This document shows, one piece after another, positions 48,305 through 60,213 of a DNA stretch of 64,000 nucleotides (its first letter is position 1; the number at the start of each line of letters is the position of its first letter). The notes beneath the pieces are model-generated. The model made no database searches. It saw nothing but the letters and a program-made list of their open reading frames with translations, and had not been told where the DNA came from. The position numbers and the translations under genes were made by a program. Location of the stretch: assembly GCA_947579665.1 (NCBI GenBank), contig OX388349.1:18260459-18324458 (forward strand), given 5' to 3'. Source of the stretch: Sympetrum striolatum. Its lineage: Eukaryota; Arthropoda; Insecta; Odonata; Libellulidae.

Positions 48305-51300
48305 TGCAGTAATCAGGTCGCCCTTAAACTTGATGGTAATGGAGACCAGAGTTCTTAAATTAAGAGCACGAGTCAGAGACGCGGAAATGCGGCCGTCTTA
48401 AACTTTTGCGGGGAAAACTTATTTTTGATTCCGGAAAGTAAATACGAAAAGAACATTGAGAATTATTCTTGTGTTATTATGGGTTAATATCGAATATTGG
48501 ATAATTGATTTTAGGTAATTATAAATAAATTCGTGGAAATTTACTGTTGTGAAAAAATCCATTTCTTAATCGTTTTTTGTAGATGAAGAATGTCCATAAG
48601 AACTTGTATAATAATATCCAGAGATAACTTTCCTCTGAGATTTTTGCCGTTGCTCCAATTAAAAAGAAGGGACGCGGGATTTTTTTGATAAATTTTAACA
48701 CAGACACGAAAGAAACAAATCACGAACGATGTCCACTTCACAAAAAACCAAATCTATGCTTATACCGTTCTTATTTGATCGGTGGTAAAGTGCCAAAGGA
48801 AATATGTATTGACTTTTTGGGGAATAAGTTTCTGAGAATGCACAGTAAAACTTTATGGTCCACGTAATATATCTTTCTGGCTGAGATAACGTGAATGGCA
48901 ACTCGCCATCTGCAAATGTAAATAAGAAAACATCTAATTTCGCCAAAACGGTTATATAATATCTTTAAGTGCTATTTTGGCTATTGAAACAGAGACTTAT
49001 AAATTCATATTCATTAATTCTCTAAAGAATCAACGGAGGTCTTTAGAATAACTATGGAAGACTAATTTTTCCACGGAGTGATTTTTTTGTTCTCTTGGGG
49101 AACCGGCCCTGCCTTAAACGTTCAAATACCACGTCAGTTATTCGTTACAAATCGGTTTCCCATTTTCCTCCAATTTGGATATCTCAACACCTACTGTTGC
49201 TATAGCGACCACCTGTCTACAATGACCAGTCTCGGCAGGTCCCAGAGTTATCCACTCGGATTTCACCGTACCTGTAAAGGATCGAGAACGCTTTCCCCGC
49301 GCGGAGAGATTTATTAAATGATAGAACTGCGTAAAAAAGTACAGATACTCAAGAACTGAATTTATGTATCTTTTTGTGTACGTTGAAATATTCCCTGCGA
49401 TGTATGTTTAAACGGATAATTACCGCATCGCCAATCAATTAGCTTAATTAGCGTTCCTCTATTTCGTAGTGGTTATGAAATATGCAATAATTAATAATGT
49501 ATATTAATTATTAATAATAATCTATCAAAATTAAATCATACAATAATTAATACACAGATATTACGGATTAAAAAAGTTTTTAGTCAGATTAAAGTCGTTT
49601 AATTAATATTAAAAAAATACATTTAAAAATAATGTGTTTAATTAATTAAATTGTTTGTAGTAAGCCGGATAAAATAAACAAAAATATCTAAAAGATTCGT
49701 TTACAATCAGATTTAATTGTAAAGGTTTATGGAATCATGATTCAATCAGAATTTTAAGAGAGATCAAGTTACTCTATAACTTTCGTTCGCAACCATAGGT
49801 CTTCTCTAGCACACTTTGATTTAAGTGCACACATTCCGCCGGAAACTACGAAAACAAGTTTCTATTAAAATTAAAGAGGAAGAAAAATTAGAGACTGGGG
49901 AAAAGTGCAGGGAAATAATTAGGTGGAAACTGATATTTTTTTACAAGGCCTTATCGCATAAATGTCACGGATGACTGTCCAGCGCTGTTTACGCCTACGG
50001 ACCGTTGAAAATAGTAATAGTATTTTATTCATTTGCTTGAAAGCTGAAACTGATGCTACCTTTATGACATGTTATGTTAAGTAATTTTCCTTGGGCGGCT
50101 CTGAAGCCATTATATCCATTTCCGTCATTTTATTTTGCATTCATTCATTTACTGGAAGACGATATTATCTCAAAGACGTAAGGAAATGTGTATTTTTAAA
50201 ACATAGAGATATATCTTCTCATGTGTTTGGGTGTGAATTCAGAAATTAAACCCTTAAAAGTAATACAGATTTATTTCAACATTAAGTCTTATCTTTGATT
50301 TCGCACGAACGTATGGCGAACCAAAACGAAGCCGTTTTCTGATTCGCGAAAGAATAAGTAATACTACAAAACACGCGAAAAATAAATTACATTAACTTTT
50401 TGAAATGCATACAATGAATAAATAGTGATAAATTTTAGTTTACGATGAGAATAATTTCACAACGAAAATATAAAATTTGACACACTGGGTATTTAACTGA
50501 ATGAATGAGCAAATCTCATGATAGATATACATGGTGAAATGTCCTTCCTCATGCTGGAAATTAAAGGACATCTTTGAGGAAAGGTTCCACCAGAGGATGC
50601 TCTGCGAGGAGGACAGTGCTTGCTATTTCCGGAGAATAATTGCTATAAAATGCGGTAGATTAGAGGAAACGATAATCTTGCGTAACATTTCATCACTGTC
50701 CACTTTTCCTCGAAGGGAGAACATACAAAATGATGCTCCAAATCGTAGTAACCAATGGTAAAAGGAGACTTGGATATTTATGAAGGTGGTAGAAACCGAG
50801 GGTTGAGGATATTTTTAAAGAACAAATATTTGTCACCAATTAATAAACAGTGTATATAATTGTTATTGAGATAAATAATTCTGCGTCTAATCTGCGGAGG
50901 GTAGATGCTCTCCCAATTTTTTAAGGAATTAACAGATTTAGCGTTCAAGGAGTGTTCGGTGTAGGGAATGCAATAAGCTCATTTACGCATTTTATGAAAA
51001 GAAAAACTCAAGCAAAACAGTTGGAGAAAATTGGAGGTCTGATATTTGAAATGGTCTATTTAAATTACGCATATTTCATCTAGACTTCTTCATGTAGACG
51101 ATCATCCGTAAATAGGGGTTCGCCAAACAAATTCAATTTAATTCGTAATACTTATTTGAGAACCGATAAAAAAATAGTAATTTTAATGTTAAAATTTCAA
51201 CGGAAATGTCACGATAAAGATACCTTAAAATATTACTCAATGTTGCTTTATATGATATCAACATCGGATTATAAATTCAATGAACTTATTAGGTCATAGT

Positions 51301-52315
51301 TAATCAATTTAAAATGAATACCAAGACCACTGATGAATATCTCATCGAGGAATGGGGAACTAATAAAGAAAATTATGCATGGAATTGATTTAAAAAGATA
51401 CCTTGCATTCTGTAGTTAATATTAATATACGATATTTTGTTAAGAGCTGTATCGCCGAAGTATTTCATAATTGGTGACTTTTTAGCGAATTAACGGTTTT
51501 AGGTCAAACATTAATCGGCGGATTCTTTTAGTTTTGAATTCTGCATTTCATTGCTCTTCCACATGATATTATCCAAATAATGCGGAGAGATCTTTGATTC
51601 CTATAGGTCAAGACATGTCTTAGATGTGTTGGTGAATGCTGTAGGAATAGAGGAATTAAATATTACTAGCTGAATCGCCCGTTGATTCTCACGGGGGAGA
51701 TAGAAGTATATCAGTTATTTATACTTATCGTTACTGCACAGAATCGGATTTAAATTCATCCTCCGAACGATTAACTTTGCAGGCAATTCTTTAGAGAATG
51801 CTCTCGCTCGCCTGGTATCGCGTCGGAGACAAATATATTCTCGAAAAGAAGTCTATTATTTGCGGGTTATCGAATCTTCTTAATTTTCAAATTTGCAACC
51901 TATTCATTTTCTTGTTCTAGACTTCTCCCTATCAATGAATTTATTTTCATAAGATAAGGAATATTGTCCCGAGGTATATTTATCTTAATTACTCTACAAT
52001 CTTTTGGTCAAGCTATAGCACATCAAGCAAAGATTGACAATTCTTACTAAAATCCTAAATTAATATTTTAGAAGTAGAGGGAAAACGTTATTTATTCGCT
52101 TACTCTATTACGCTTACGCTATCAAAAATAATGAAATCAAAGTAACTGTAACTAAGTGTAAATTAAGTTCACACAGAGTATTTTCTAGGGTGTTTGAAGT
52201 GTGTTTTCAGACTATTTATATTTCTAAATTACTGCAACATTAATGTTAAAATTGCATGACTTATGTAGTATTTAGTGTTTATTATCCCCTTACCAATTCA
52301 CACAATTGTTTCCAG
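48305..52315. other. Long spacer with no supported gene
   Basis: Open frames at 48519-48946, 49078-49317 and 50531-50761 match nothing known. GC-richer patches lie at 49080-49320. At about 51668 ACTAGCTGAATCGCCCG resembles the ends of common arthropod repeats, without a confirmed partner. Confidence 0.4.
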
Positions 52316-52317
52316 TA

Positions 52318-52871
52318 TTTATTTATTTACTTAATTAATTGTAAGGATTACAAGTAGGCTCCAGGCCAGGTGGTAGTCATCTTTTCTTAGGGGAAGAAAA
52401 TACATTACCCTGCCTGGTATTCACCCTAGTTGAGAGGAAAACCCCCAAAAACCTCCCAAAGGCAATACATCATATAATTTACAATTCAATTCATACAATT
52501 AAAGCATACAAGTAATTACTATTTACAATAATGCAATTCAAAGTTATAAAACAAAAAGTTACAATATTGCCTATAATGTTACAAACAATTATAGCTAGAC
52601 AAGAGATAATATATGTAAGCAGTAAACAGAATATAGGTAAAAACATTGCTGAATATGTACAAGGGATTCATAAGCTATATACTACGGATTTTATTTTGAA
52701 ATTGTTTGGAATTTGCATTGGAATGAGAACTTCTCCAGGTAAAGCATTCCGATCTCTCATACCTCTATTAATGAAGGAGTACTTTGCCAAATCGGATTTC
52801 TGTTCACGTTCTTTTTCTATTCTGCGATCTGTGATGGGATCCATAATTACATCTGTTGATACGTAAACACT
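52318..52871 (-). pseudogene. Non-LTR LINE 3' end, second type
   Basis: On the minus strand YSFINRGMRDRNALPGEVLI resembles the short C-terminal tail of non-LTR reverse transcriptases (R-D-W-N-x-L-P). A 3' UTR follows with CCAGGCAGGG-, TGACTACCACCTGGCCTGG- and GCCTACTTGTAATC-like blocks and an AAATAAATAAATA end. The same UTR recurs at 54421-54620, which fixes it as an element end. Upstream reverse-transcriptase domains are not recognisable. Confidence 0.7.
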
Positions 52872-52939
52872 TTCATCACCGTCAGGATTAAGGAGAACCT
52901 GTCGAAAGTTGGTATCTCGTCATAATCGCAATCGCATTA

Positions 52940-53170
52940 CAGTCGACCCTCGTTTATCACGGTTAATCGCTTCCAGACTCTACCGCGATAAGTGAATTTC
53001 CGCGAAATGGTATTTTTAAAATTATAAATCGAATATTTTTGCAATTAGAGCATACTGATTATGTTTAAGATCTAAGTACTTATATTACTGTATATAATAT
53101 AAAGTATTTGAAGTAAACACAATTGAGTGAAGCCGCGGAAGTGGAAGCGTGAAATGGCGAGGGACGACTG
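52940..53170. mobile_element. pogo/Tigger-like MITE
   Basis: The left end CAGTCGACCCTCGTTTATCA and right end ATGGCGAGGGACGACTG are imperfect inverted repeats of the type found in pogo/Tigger elements (CAGT-GACCCTCGxTTAT). The left flank is TA and the right flank is TG, presumably a mutated TA. Its 231 bp have no coding potential. Confidence 0.78.
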
Positions 53171-53174
53171 TGCG

Positions 53175-54030
53175 TCAATTACAGAACAATTTTTTGAATA
53201 ACAGATTTTACATTGTAAGTAAATAATAGAACTTAGTACATGAACGGAGCGTAATAAATATCGAGGAAAATTAATTACACTATCATCATTGAAGCAAACC
53301 AACACAACATATTACATATTTTTATCTCCAAAAGATTATCTTACATAGTGATAGTATTTATTCATTAGAAATATTTTCAATTATTTAGGAATGCTATCTC
53401 ATGACTATGGTTTATTTTTTCATTTATCCATCTACCCATATACTGGGGACTATTTTCTGATGACGTCAATCTGTGCTTGGGATATCGAATGCGTCATTTC
53501 GATCTTGAATCGCACGTGTCTGTATTCGATTGAAGACGGTACTGCCCTCTTTTCCGATTGTACGTACGTGTAAATGCAGGGTGCTCAAGGTCACCCTGAC
53601 GATAATCGATTAGACGGAGTATTTTTGGGAGTCAGAAATGGCGGCGGTCGGCAGACTCTTCAGCGACGCTCGCTGAAATTCCCACGTCCTCGAGAGAGGA
53701 AAACCTTAGAAGATTAACTCCTCGAGCGTAGGAAGCCTCCTTACAAGCATCCTTGAATAAGAAGCCCTAAAGCTGTAGCAATAGCGTATCACGATATCAT
53801 CTCTTTCCTTTGGAAACGATGCGAAATTTATTTATTCCTTTCGCCTTGACCGTGGGGGAAAGTCATCCGCACCCCTCCGAAGGTCGGAAACACACCACAC
53901 TTGGACGCACCACTCCTCTGATGCTCTTACAAAGTCAACTCGTGACATTTTCATCTTGTTACAGCGACTCAAGTGTTTCGTTTGCTTGTTAATGCAATTA
54001 CTGTAACCCTGTCTTCATATTTGGCTTTAG
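53175..54030. other. Spacer with a GC-richer patch at 53460-53720
   Basis: The patch holds TGACGTCA near 53462, AAGGTCACCCTGAC near 53589 (nuclear-receptor-like half sites) and AATCGATTAGA (homeodomain-like). No exon is recognised. Confidence 0.3.
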
Positions 54031-54032
54031 CA

Positions 54033-54287
54033 CATAGGCTCCCAAAGTGGTCCATAGGGACCCCTGGGGGTCCATGTAGGTTTGCAGGGGGTCCATGTCA
54101 GGAAGAAATAAAATGGCAGTCCAGGATAATTTTTTCAATTTTTGAGTGGGTTTTCAAGTTTTGGGAAGCCAAAGAACCCATTTTTAAAGATAATATAATC
54201 AAATGTAAGCCAAATATGGCTTTTTAACAGAAAAAATCAATATTAGAGAGGCAAGGGACCCACGAGAAAAAAGTTTGGGAACCTACG
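54033..54287. mobile_element. hAT-like MITE, second family
   Basis: Ends CATAGGCTCCCAAAG and CTTTTTTCTCG-side TTTGGGAACCTACG are imperfect inverted repeats of the widespread hAT type (C-x-x-x-GGTTCCCAAA). About 255 bp; no clean 8-bp duplication could be read, so the exact ends are uncertain. Confidence 0.6.
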
Positions 54288-54420
54288 TATGTCTTAGTGG
54301 AAGTTGTCAATCGTAGTGGTCATGACCAGATTAGGCGATACAGTCCCGGATTTTTGCGTTATGTCTCGCATGGAGATTAGTTCTAGAAAATGCCCCTCAT
54401 TCGGGCAATTTATTCAACTT

Positions 54421-54620
54421 ATATTTATTATTTATTTATTCTAAAAGACTACTAATAGGCACCAGGCCAGGTGGTAGTCATTCCTATGGAGGGGAGGGAA
54501 AAATAGAATAGCCTGACTGGCATTGACCCTAGTCGGGAGGAAAACCCCCTCAAACTCTCCGGAAGGAAGTGCGTCATACAATACAATTGCAAATCTATAA
54601 AATTACAAATTTTACAACGT
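54421..54620 (-). mobile_element. LINE 3' UTR, second copy of the 52318 element
   Basis: The + strand blocks GCACCAGGCCAGGTGGTAGT, GCATTGACCCTAGTCGGGAG and GAAAACCCCCTCAAACTCTC match 52350-52470 in order, after a similar TATTTATTTATT end. No coding part is attached. Confidence 0.8.
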
Positions 54621-54624
54621 TATT

Positions 54625-56980
54625 GCAACATTTTACACAAGAAAGAAATTCAGAATTGCAGGTTGATTATTAATTTGCTATATTTAAAATCACAACACAT
54701 TTATAATTGTATTGATAAATGTAGGAAGGAGTATATCTTCTTCGTATTTCTGCATAAAATAGAAAAGTTTGATTAGTTGCATAAGAAAACCATCAACCGT
54801 GGCTTTCGCACATAATTAAGCAGAACAGTCGCAAAAACAAGTTTAACAGTTCCTCAATAGTTGAGTCTCCCGCGTGCCCCTAATTGGCGACCGAAATGTT
54901 ATTAAATGACCCGCAGGGGTATCAAAAAAATCTGGCTTCTTTAGTTTTAGCACATCTTATTTTCACAATTCTTCCATCTTTCCCATTTTAACCTCTGCTT
55001 ATCTGAGCTCGGATTTACCTAAGGCGTCTGAAGACTTTCTTACGTTTGTTTTTTATCGACCAAGGTTTCTCTGACTCTTCATTTCCGCCTTTAGCAAGCT
55101 TCTTCCTGCGGTGTACGTACTTGCTTCAAGATTGTCAGTATTACCATCGCTTGTCATAATTTCTTACTTTTTTATAGAATGACTTTTTTCGTCTAATAGG
55201 ATAAGATAAAGCATGGTTGAATCTGAATGGAAAATTCCTCAGGTTTGAGCTATATGTATCCACTGAATAAGATCGTGTTTATTGATTTTGTGAGAATGCA
55301 ATTCAGCCCTATGTTGAGGACTGTATCGATTTGTAATTTTGGTTCCACTGATGGCAGGGCGTCAGAATTTGAGCTATAAGGAATAATCTACATTTGTAGC
55401 AAAATATACTTACGAATATGAAATTAGAAACTGCAATTCCCAATTGAAATAATTTCTTCGATCCAGAAAGACCTTTAGTATATCAGTTTAAAAGATTCTC
55501 CTTCTTTTTGCTGGTTATGCTCGATTTTTTTCTTATTTTTTTTACTTCGTAACTATAGCGATGATTGTTGCATAGGATTATTTCATTTTTCTATCCATCC
55601 GCACTCACAGATTTTACTTAACGATAGTTTTAAAAATTACGTTACCCTATCTATTATTTATCTGGTAAATATGTGTATTTCGTCGAAGTATTGTGAATTT
55701 TCTTTCATTTCATTGGCAAATCCATCCTTGAATTTTTCCTTTACATTGCTATAATAAACTTTTTGTCTGCGGTGACGTATCTAAAGGCTGCAGTTGGTGA
55801 AGACGCCCTCAAATTTAAAATATCTAATGAACCTATTTCTATAAAGAAGGCATATGAACTACTTGTATAGTTAAAAGGATTGAATCACCAAGAAGATCAA
55901 GAAGTTGTGACAAATAATAAAAATAAAAAATTACGTCTTGAAATTTATCATAAAAACTCATTTAAAATTAAATCCCATGATATATACAGTTCGGATCACC
56001 ATGAAGAATATTTTGGCGAATCAGGGCTTTTTTTTGCAAAAGAATACAATAGCCTTATTTGTGATTGATTTAGGGACGAAAATTGGATCTTCTTCTATGC
56101 TAATATTTGGGAATAAATAGGTTGTATTATATAATGCTCATAATTCTATACCATCCTTTGGTTTCCCTACAGTGTTGCCGATGGGCTTGAGTGATTTAAT
56201 GCATCATGATTGTTCACTTCAGATGCATGCCGTATACATGCTCTGGATAAGCCAAGTTTTCCAGTATACATTTTTAACTCAAAAATATCTTCACTATAAT
56301 CGGAAGATGATGATACAGGAATATCTAGGGTTTTGAATGAATGAGTTATCTACATTTTCATCACTTTATTCACAGAATTCCCTGATTGGCGGATACATTA
56401 TATTCAATCAAACGTTAATTACGTCTCAGTAAGATACAGATTATTTCTGGAAAAAAACGTAATTTCTCTTAGCCAGGGAATCGAACCGAACAGAATACAG
56501 AAAAAATAACCATTATTTTCGGGAATAAAAACAGAACTCGTATTAAAAAATTGAAATCCTTGAACCGAAGCTAGAAACTTATTTTGCGTCCCGATTATCA
56601 ACTCGCATTCTTATCAATTGCAGCAGAAGTTGCAATAAATATATGCAAGGGTGACTTGTAACTCACCAGTTAACATTTAAATTCCCATAACTTAACTTAT
56701 TCATTGATTATTTCTTTTATGTCAGTAATTTAATTCTAACCTTTAATGAAATAAAAACCAATTTAAGGGTTGCGTATAGCAAAATCTTTTAGGGGGATTA
56801 TTTTCTCGGGGCTATCAAAACCTGTACGAATTGGTTCGATTATTAATACTGAAACTAAACCGGAACTGAATGTTAATTTTCATTAAACCGGAGCGAATAC
56901 GGGAATAAATATAATTAAAAAATCAAAGTTCTGCTATCAATCTTTCTAGGTTATGCGTAGATAAGTTCTAATAGGTGCTT
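54625..56980. other. AT-rich spacer
   Basis: Open frames at 55880-56120 are AT-rich and unrecognised. Nothing else is supported. Confidence 0.45.
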
Positions 56981-56985
56981 TTGCA

Positions 56986-57480
56986 CAGGGCCGTGCGTAG
57001 GATTTGCTCGTGGGAGGGGTTTTTCTCATTAAAAAATTAACTATATTAATACAACTATCAATAATGAACGTACACGATGTATGAAATATTATATTGAAAA
57101 TTATAGGAATTCAATTTCTTACATTTCTGGGATATTTTTCATCATTCCGTATAAAGATACATAACCTTGAAGACACTACTTGAGGCTTTTAGGCTCCTTT
57201 GTTCGCGAAACTCAATTTCTGATTAGCGCGAAAGTGTGACTCACCGAGACGAAAGGAGTCCTGACAGACGTTAACATGAAAGGACTAAATTTTGAAAAAG
57301 TGAAATTTTGAAGAGGCACTAAATTTTGGAAAAATGTTTACTAAATGAAACATTTAATAAAATAATTTCATTTTATCCTAACTTCAATTCATCATTCGTG
57401 GAACTTTTTGTATGAAGGATTCTCATGGGGGAGGGGGGGGGGGTCGAACCCCCAAAACACCCCCCGTGCGCACGGGCCTG
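56986..57480. mobile_element. hAT-type MITE, third family
   Basis: It begins CAGGGCCGTGCG and ends CGCACGGGCCTG (11 of 12 complementary). It is flanked by CTTTTGCA (56978-56985) and CTCTTGCA (57481-57488), an 8-bp duplication with one change. It is 495 bp without a transposase. Confidence 0.85.
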
Positions 57481-57489
57481 CTCTTGCAC

Positions 57490-58135
57490 TGTTGTAAAAT
57501 GCCATGAATAGGAGCTGCTTCTGCTGTTTCTCGCATGAATTGCAATCGGGAACACACCCAGGGGGGTCACTAAATCAGGAACACGCACACGCTTATCTCA
57601 CTAACCCAGGCCTGCTCCCTCACGTTCCTCCTTGTCTCCGCCGTGTTCCGTTCACGCGGAAAGGCGGTTTGCATGGTCTTTACATGGACATACCAGAAAC
57701 CAAAAATACATTTTAATAAGTTAGCGATGCTTTTGAAACAAGTTTTTTTAGCTCCTAGGACTCTGGCATGCTGGTTGAACAGGGACTTTCAATATTTATA
57801 ATAATAACAGATTTTACTCCAACAAAGATAAGTCACTACGTAATGAACTCTGTAATGGTCGTTCCATTGTGGAATATAATTTTCTTTGGTGACATGAGCG
57901 GAACCAAGCGGTGGTACCCTCCTTTGATTACCTTGTAGTACAAATAATTTACCTGTTATGCGGCGAGGAGCTTGAATTAGAATTTCATCATGAAGTGTTA
58001 GTACGATCACGCAAAGGTTGACTGAATTTAACATGAGATAATGGAAAATTAAAAGTTAGTTATAGATGAGTGTATAAAGACATTATCTTTAACAGACCCC
58101 CCTTGGAGAGTTTCTAAATCGACCTTTGTGTGGTG
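57490..58135. other. Spacer
   Basis: No gene is recognised. The stretch 57500-57680 is somewhat GC-rich with overlapping short open frames on both strands. Confidence 0.4.
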
Positions 58136-58137
58136 AC

Positions 58138-58385
58138 CAGGGACGGATCCAGGGGGGTGGTCCTGGGGGTCCGGACCCCCCCCGAAATATCACTTGTGCC
58201 TATTTTTCGAAAATGAAACTCAAATAACGCAAATAAACACACAATTTAATAATCAATCACAAGTGAAAAAATTCGAGTTTGTCTAACACAATTCTAACTT
58301 CACGTTTTGTGAAAGCCGAAATATCTATTATTAATAAATTTTTCGATCGGACCCCCCCCAAAATTTTTTTCTAGATCCGTCCCTG
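58138..58385 (+). mobile_element. hAT-type MITE, copy 2 of the 23477 element
   Basis: It shares almost the full length of 23477-23726 in the same orientation, and both ends are intact (CAGGGACGGATCCAGG and CTAGATCCGTCCCTG). Perfect 8-bp duplications GTGGTGAC lie at 58130-58137 and 58386-58393. Confidence 0.95.
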
Positions 58386-58499
58386 GTGGTGACACTAATG
58401 TAATCATCAGTATTCTACAAATTCTTTAGTTGTTCGCGTATTCATTCGTGAAGCCTTCTGAATTTATGTTGTCACACGTAAGGATGACGTCTCGTGAAG

Positions 58500-58625
58500 A
58501 AAACAAGGGCTAATTAGCTCACATCTCACCATACCTAGTAAGCCCCATTTCCTACCCAAAGCATTTGGTAACTAATGAAGAAGGGGTTGAGGACCAACCA
58601 GGACCCTTTACAGGCAGAGGATCCG
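58500..58625 (-). repeat. Dispersed repeat family C, minus copy
   Basis: Read on the minus strand, GGGCTTACTAGGTATGGTGA and GATGTGAGC parallel GAGGCTTACTAGACAAGATG and AGGAGTGAGG of the copy at 37925. TTGGTCCTCAACCCC precedes it as TTGGAACTTCATCCC does there. Confidence 0.6.
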
Positions 58626-58629
58626 AAAT

Positions 58630-59234
58630 AACTTTGTGAACACGTTGATGAATATGTTTATAAATGTTTTGACCAGGGTATTAGTCCATAAGTGAATCGG
58701 CAAGTTTACTGATGATGTTAATTTTATTGAAGCAGCGTCCTTAAGAGGGGATTTGTCAACTCGTAGAGACAATAATGCATGTACTAGTCCAATAATTCTT
58801 ATGCCCTTAGTCGGAGAAGCTTTGGAAGGCCCTTTATATGATTAATATATATATATTTAAATAATTTATGACATATATTTTTATTATTTGGAAGGTAAAT
58901 TTTTAATAATTAAATATAAAGATGTGGAAATTAATTTTTTTATAGCCTAGAAGAATCTTTCAACAGCTTAATCTAACTATAACATGGATGCAGTTTCTTG
59001 CTAAGTGTACTTGCTTGCTTGAAAAGTAACCAACATTTATCGTACCCAAGTTATATCCCCTTGACCTATTGCCTATTTTCGCCTAATGGCAAAACCGTAG
59101 CTAAAATGAGTTTAATACGTTGCATAAAATTTAGAAAAATAATTGCAAACATGCAATATGACATGCATTTGAGTAAAATTAGAGAATTATTATGTATCAC
59201 GGTTAATATATATTTCTTTCTGCTCCTCTTGCAG
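58630..59234. other. AT-rich DNA, probably intron of the gene ending at 59356
   Basis: It ends in a good pyrimidine tract and acceptor (TTTCTGCTCCTCTTGCAG). No exon was found within it, and no earlier exon of the same gene was recognised in the desert. Confidence 0.4.
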
Positions 59235-59356
59235 ATGCTGATGACCATCAACCTTCGATGAAGAAGCTTATGATGGGTGCAGGCGCTGTGCAGAGCGTGT
59301 CGAAAGCGCCGAGAGAGTCTCGCGTACCGTCTGCAAGACAACAGAGGGCTAACTAG
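59235..59356 (+). CDS. Candidate last coding exon of an unrecognised gene
   Basis: A strong acceptor (TTTCTTTCTGCTCCTCTTGCAG) is followed by 2 nt completing a split codon, 39 codons and a TAG at 59354-59356. The peptide includes MKKLMMGAGAVQSVSKAP and RESRVPSARQQRAN, basic and Ser/Arg/Gln-rich like many disordered C-termini. Composition rises exactly at the acceptor. An AATAAA at 59707-59712 could end the transcript about 190 bp before the MADD start codon. I do not recognise the protein and saw no upstream exon, so a chance frame or a non-coding exon of MADD remains possible. Confidence 0.42.
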
Positions 59357-59915
59357 GCAAAGCCCCACCGTTTTCCCTGATGAAGACATCTGAATCTGAC
59401 GTCAAGTCATTCATGAGGCGTCGGAGGCGGCGCCGACGGTGTACACCAGGCGCCGTTCCTGACGTCACGTGATCGCACAGAAAAAGTTCACAGTCGAACG
59501 TAATTTCGGCCCTCCATCGATCTGTGCGCCTTAAGTATCCGAACTGCGATGCTGACAAAGAACTCTCGTGACAAATAATACTAGGTTAAGAGCTAATGAA
59601 TAAGCAACTTCAGGTTTGCCTCACTCGGGTCCAATAATAACTAAGTATAGGTTTGTTGCAAACGTTCGTTTCGATAGCATTGGCTGTGATCACGATATTT
59701 GTTACCAATAAAAGACGTTAGACTCGTGCTTCCTCAATAAGTAAACGGAAAGATTATTTTTTTCGGCATCGCAACAATTCGTGCTCTCGAGACATTCGTC
59801 GTTTTAATTCGTAAATTAGCCGCGGGGGATTGTTGGAGGAACACTGAAATGGAACTCAGATGATAGCTTTGTTGCCGTGTGGTTCTGTTCGTTAGTGCGT
59901 TAGAGACTGTTCGCC
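59357..59915 (+). promoter_or_regulatory. Intergenic 3' UTR / MADD promoter and 5' UTR region
   Basis: It contains two perfect TGACGTCA CRE octamers at 59397-59404 and 59460-59467. The second overlaps GTCACGTGAT (59464-59473), an E-box of the CLEAR/MITF type. A poly-A signal AATAAA at 59707 and GC-rich sequence up to the ATG follow. No TATA box is evident. The transcription start is probably between about 59720 and 59900. Binding is inferred from motif identity only. Confidence 0.45.
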
Positions 59916-60213
59916 ATGTGTGACATTCAGAAGAAGTTTTTCTGCCCCCGGCTGGTGGATTACCTCACCATCGTGGGGGCTAGATCGATCCCATCGCGGG
60001 TCAGCGGAAGCGGGCCGAGTTCGAGCGGTGGAGGATCGGTGCAGCTTCCGGAACTGCTTAGAAGGTATCCACCAGAGGACCATAAGGACTTCCCTCTCCC
60101 TCTAGACATGGTGTATTTCTGCCAACCAGAAGGATGCGTCTCCGTAGGCCCTCGACGCACCGCCCTCAGGGATGCCAACTCCTTCGTCTTCACCCTGACG
60201 GAAAAAGATTCTG
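59916..60213 (+). CDS. MADD: MADD / Rab3 guanine-nucleotide exchange factor, coding exon 1
   Basis: The ATG at 59916 (context TTCGCCATGT) opens 99 codons plus one base. The residues [49 protein letters not shown] and [17 protein letters not shown] are the conserved N-terminus and start of the uDENN domain of MADD (Drosophila Rab3-GEF). The protein is a cytoplasmic DENN-domain exchange factor that activates Rab3 and Rab27 in vesicle traffic. A Ser/Gly-rich insert ([11 protein letters not shown]) sits between the first two blocks. The exon ends after the G of a split Gly codon at donor GTGATT (60214). The small overlapping frames at 59892-60193 are shadows. Confidence 0.95.

Noticed and set aside
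56450..56490. Isolated B-box-like word (reverse complement GGTTCGATTCCC)
   Set aside because: No A-box at the right distance, no stem pairing and no second copy.
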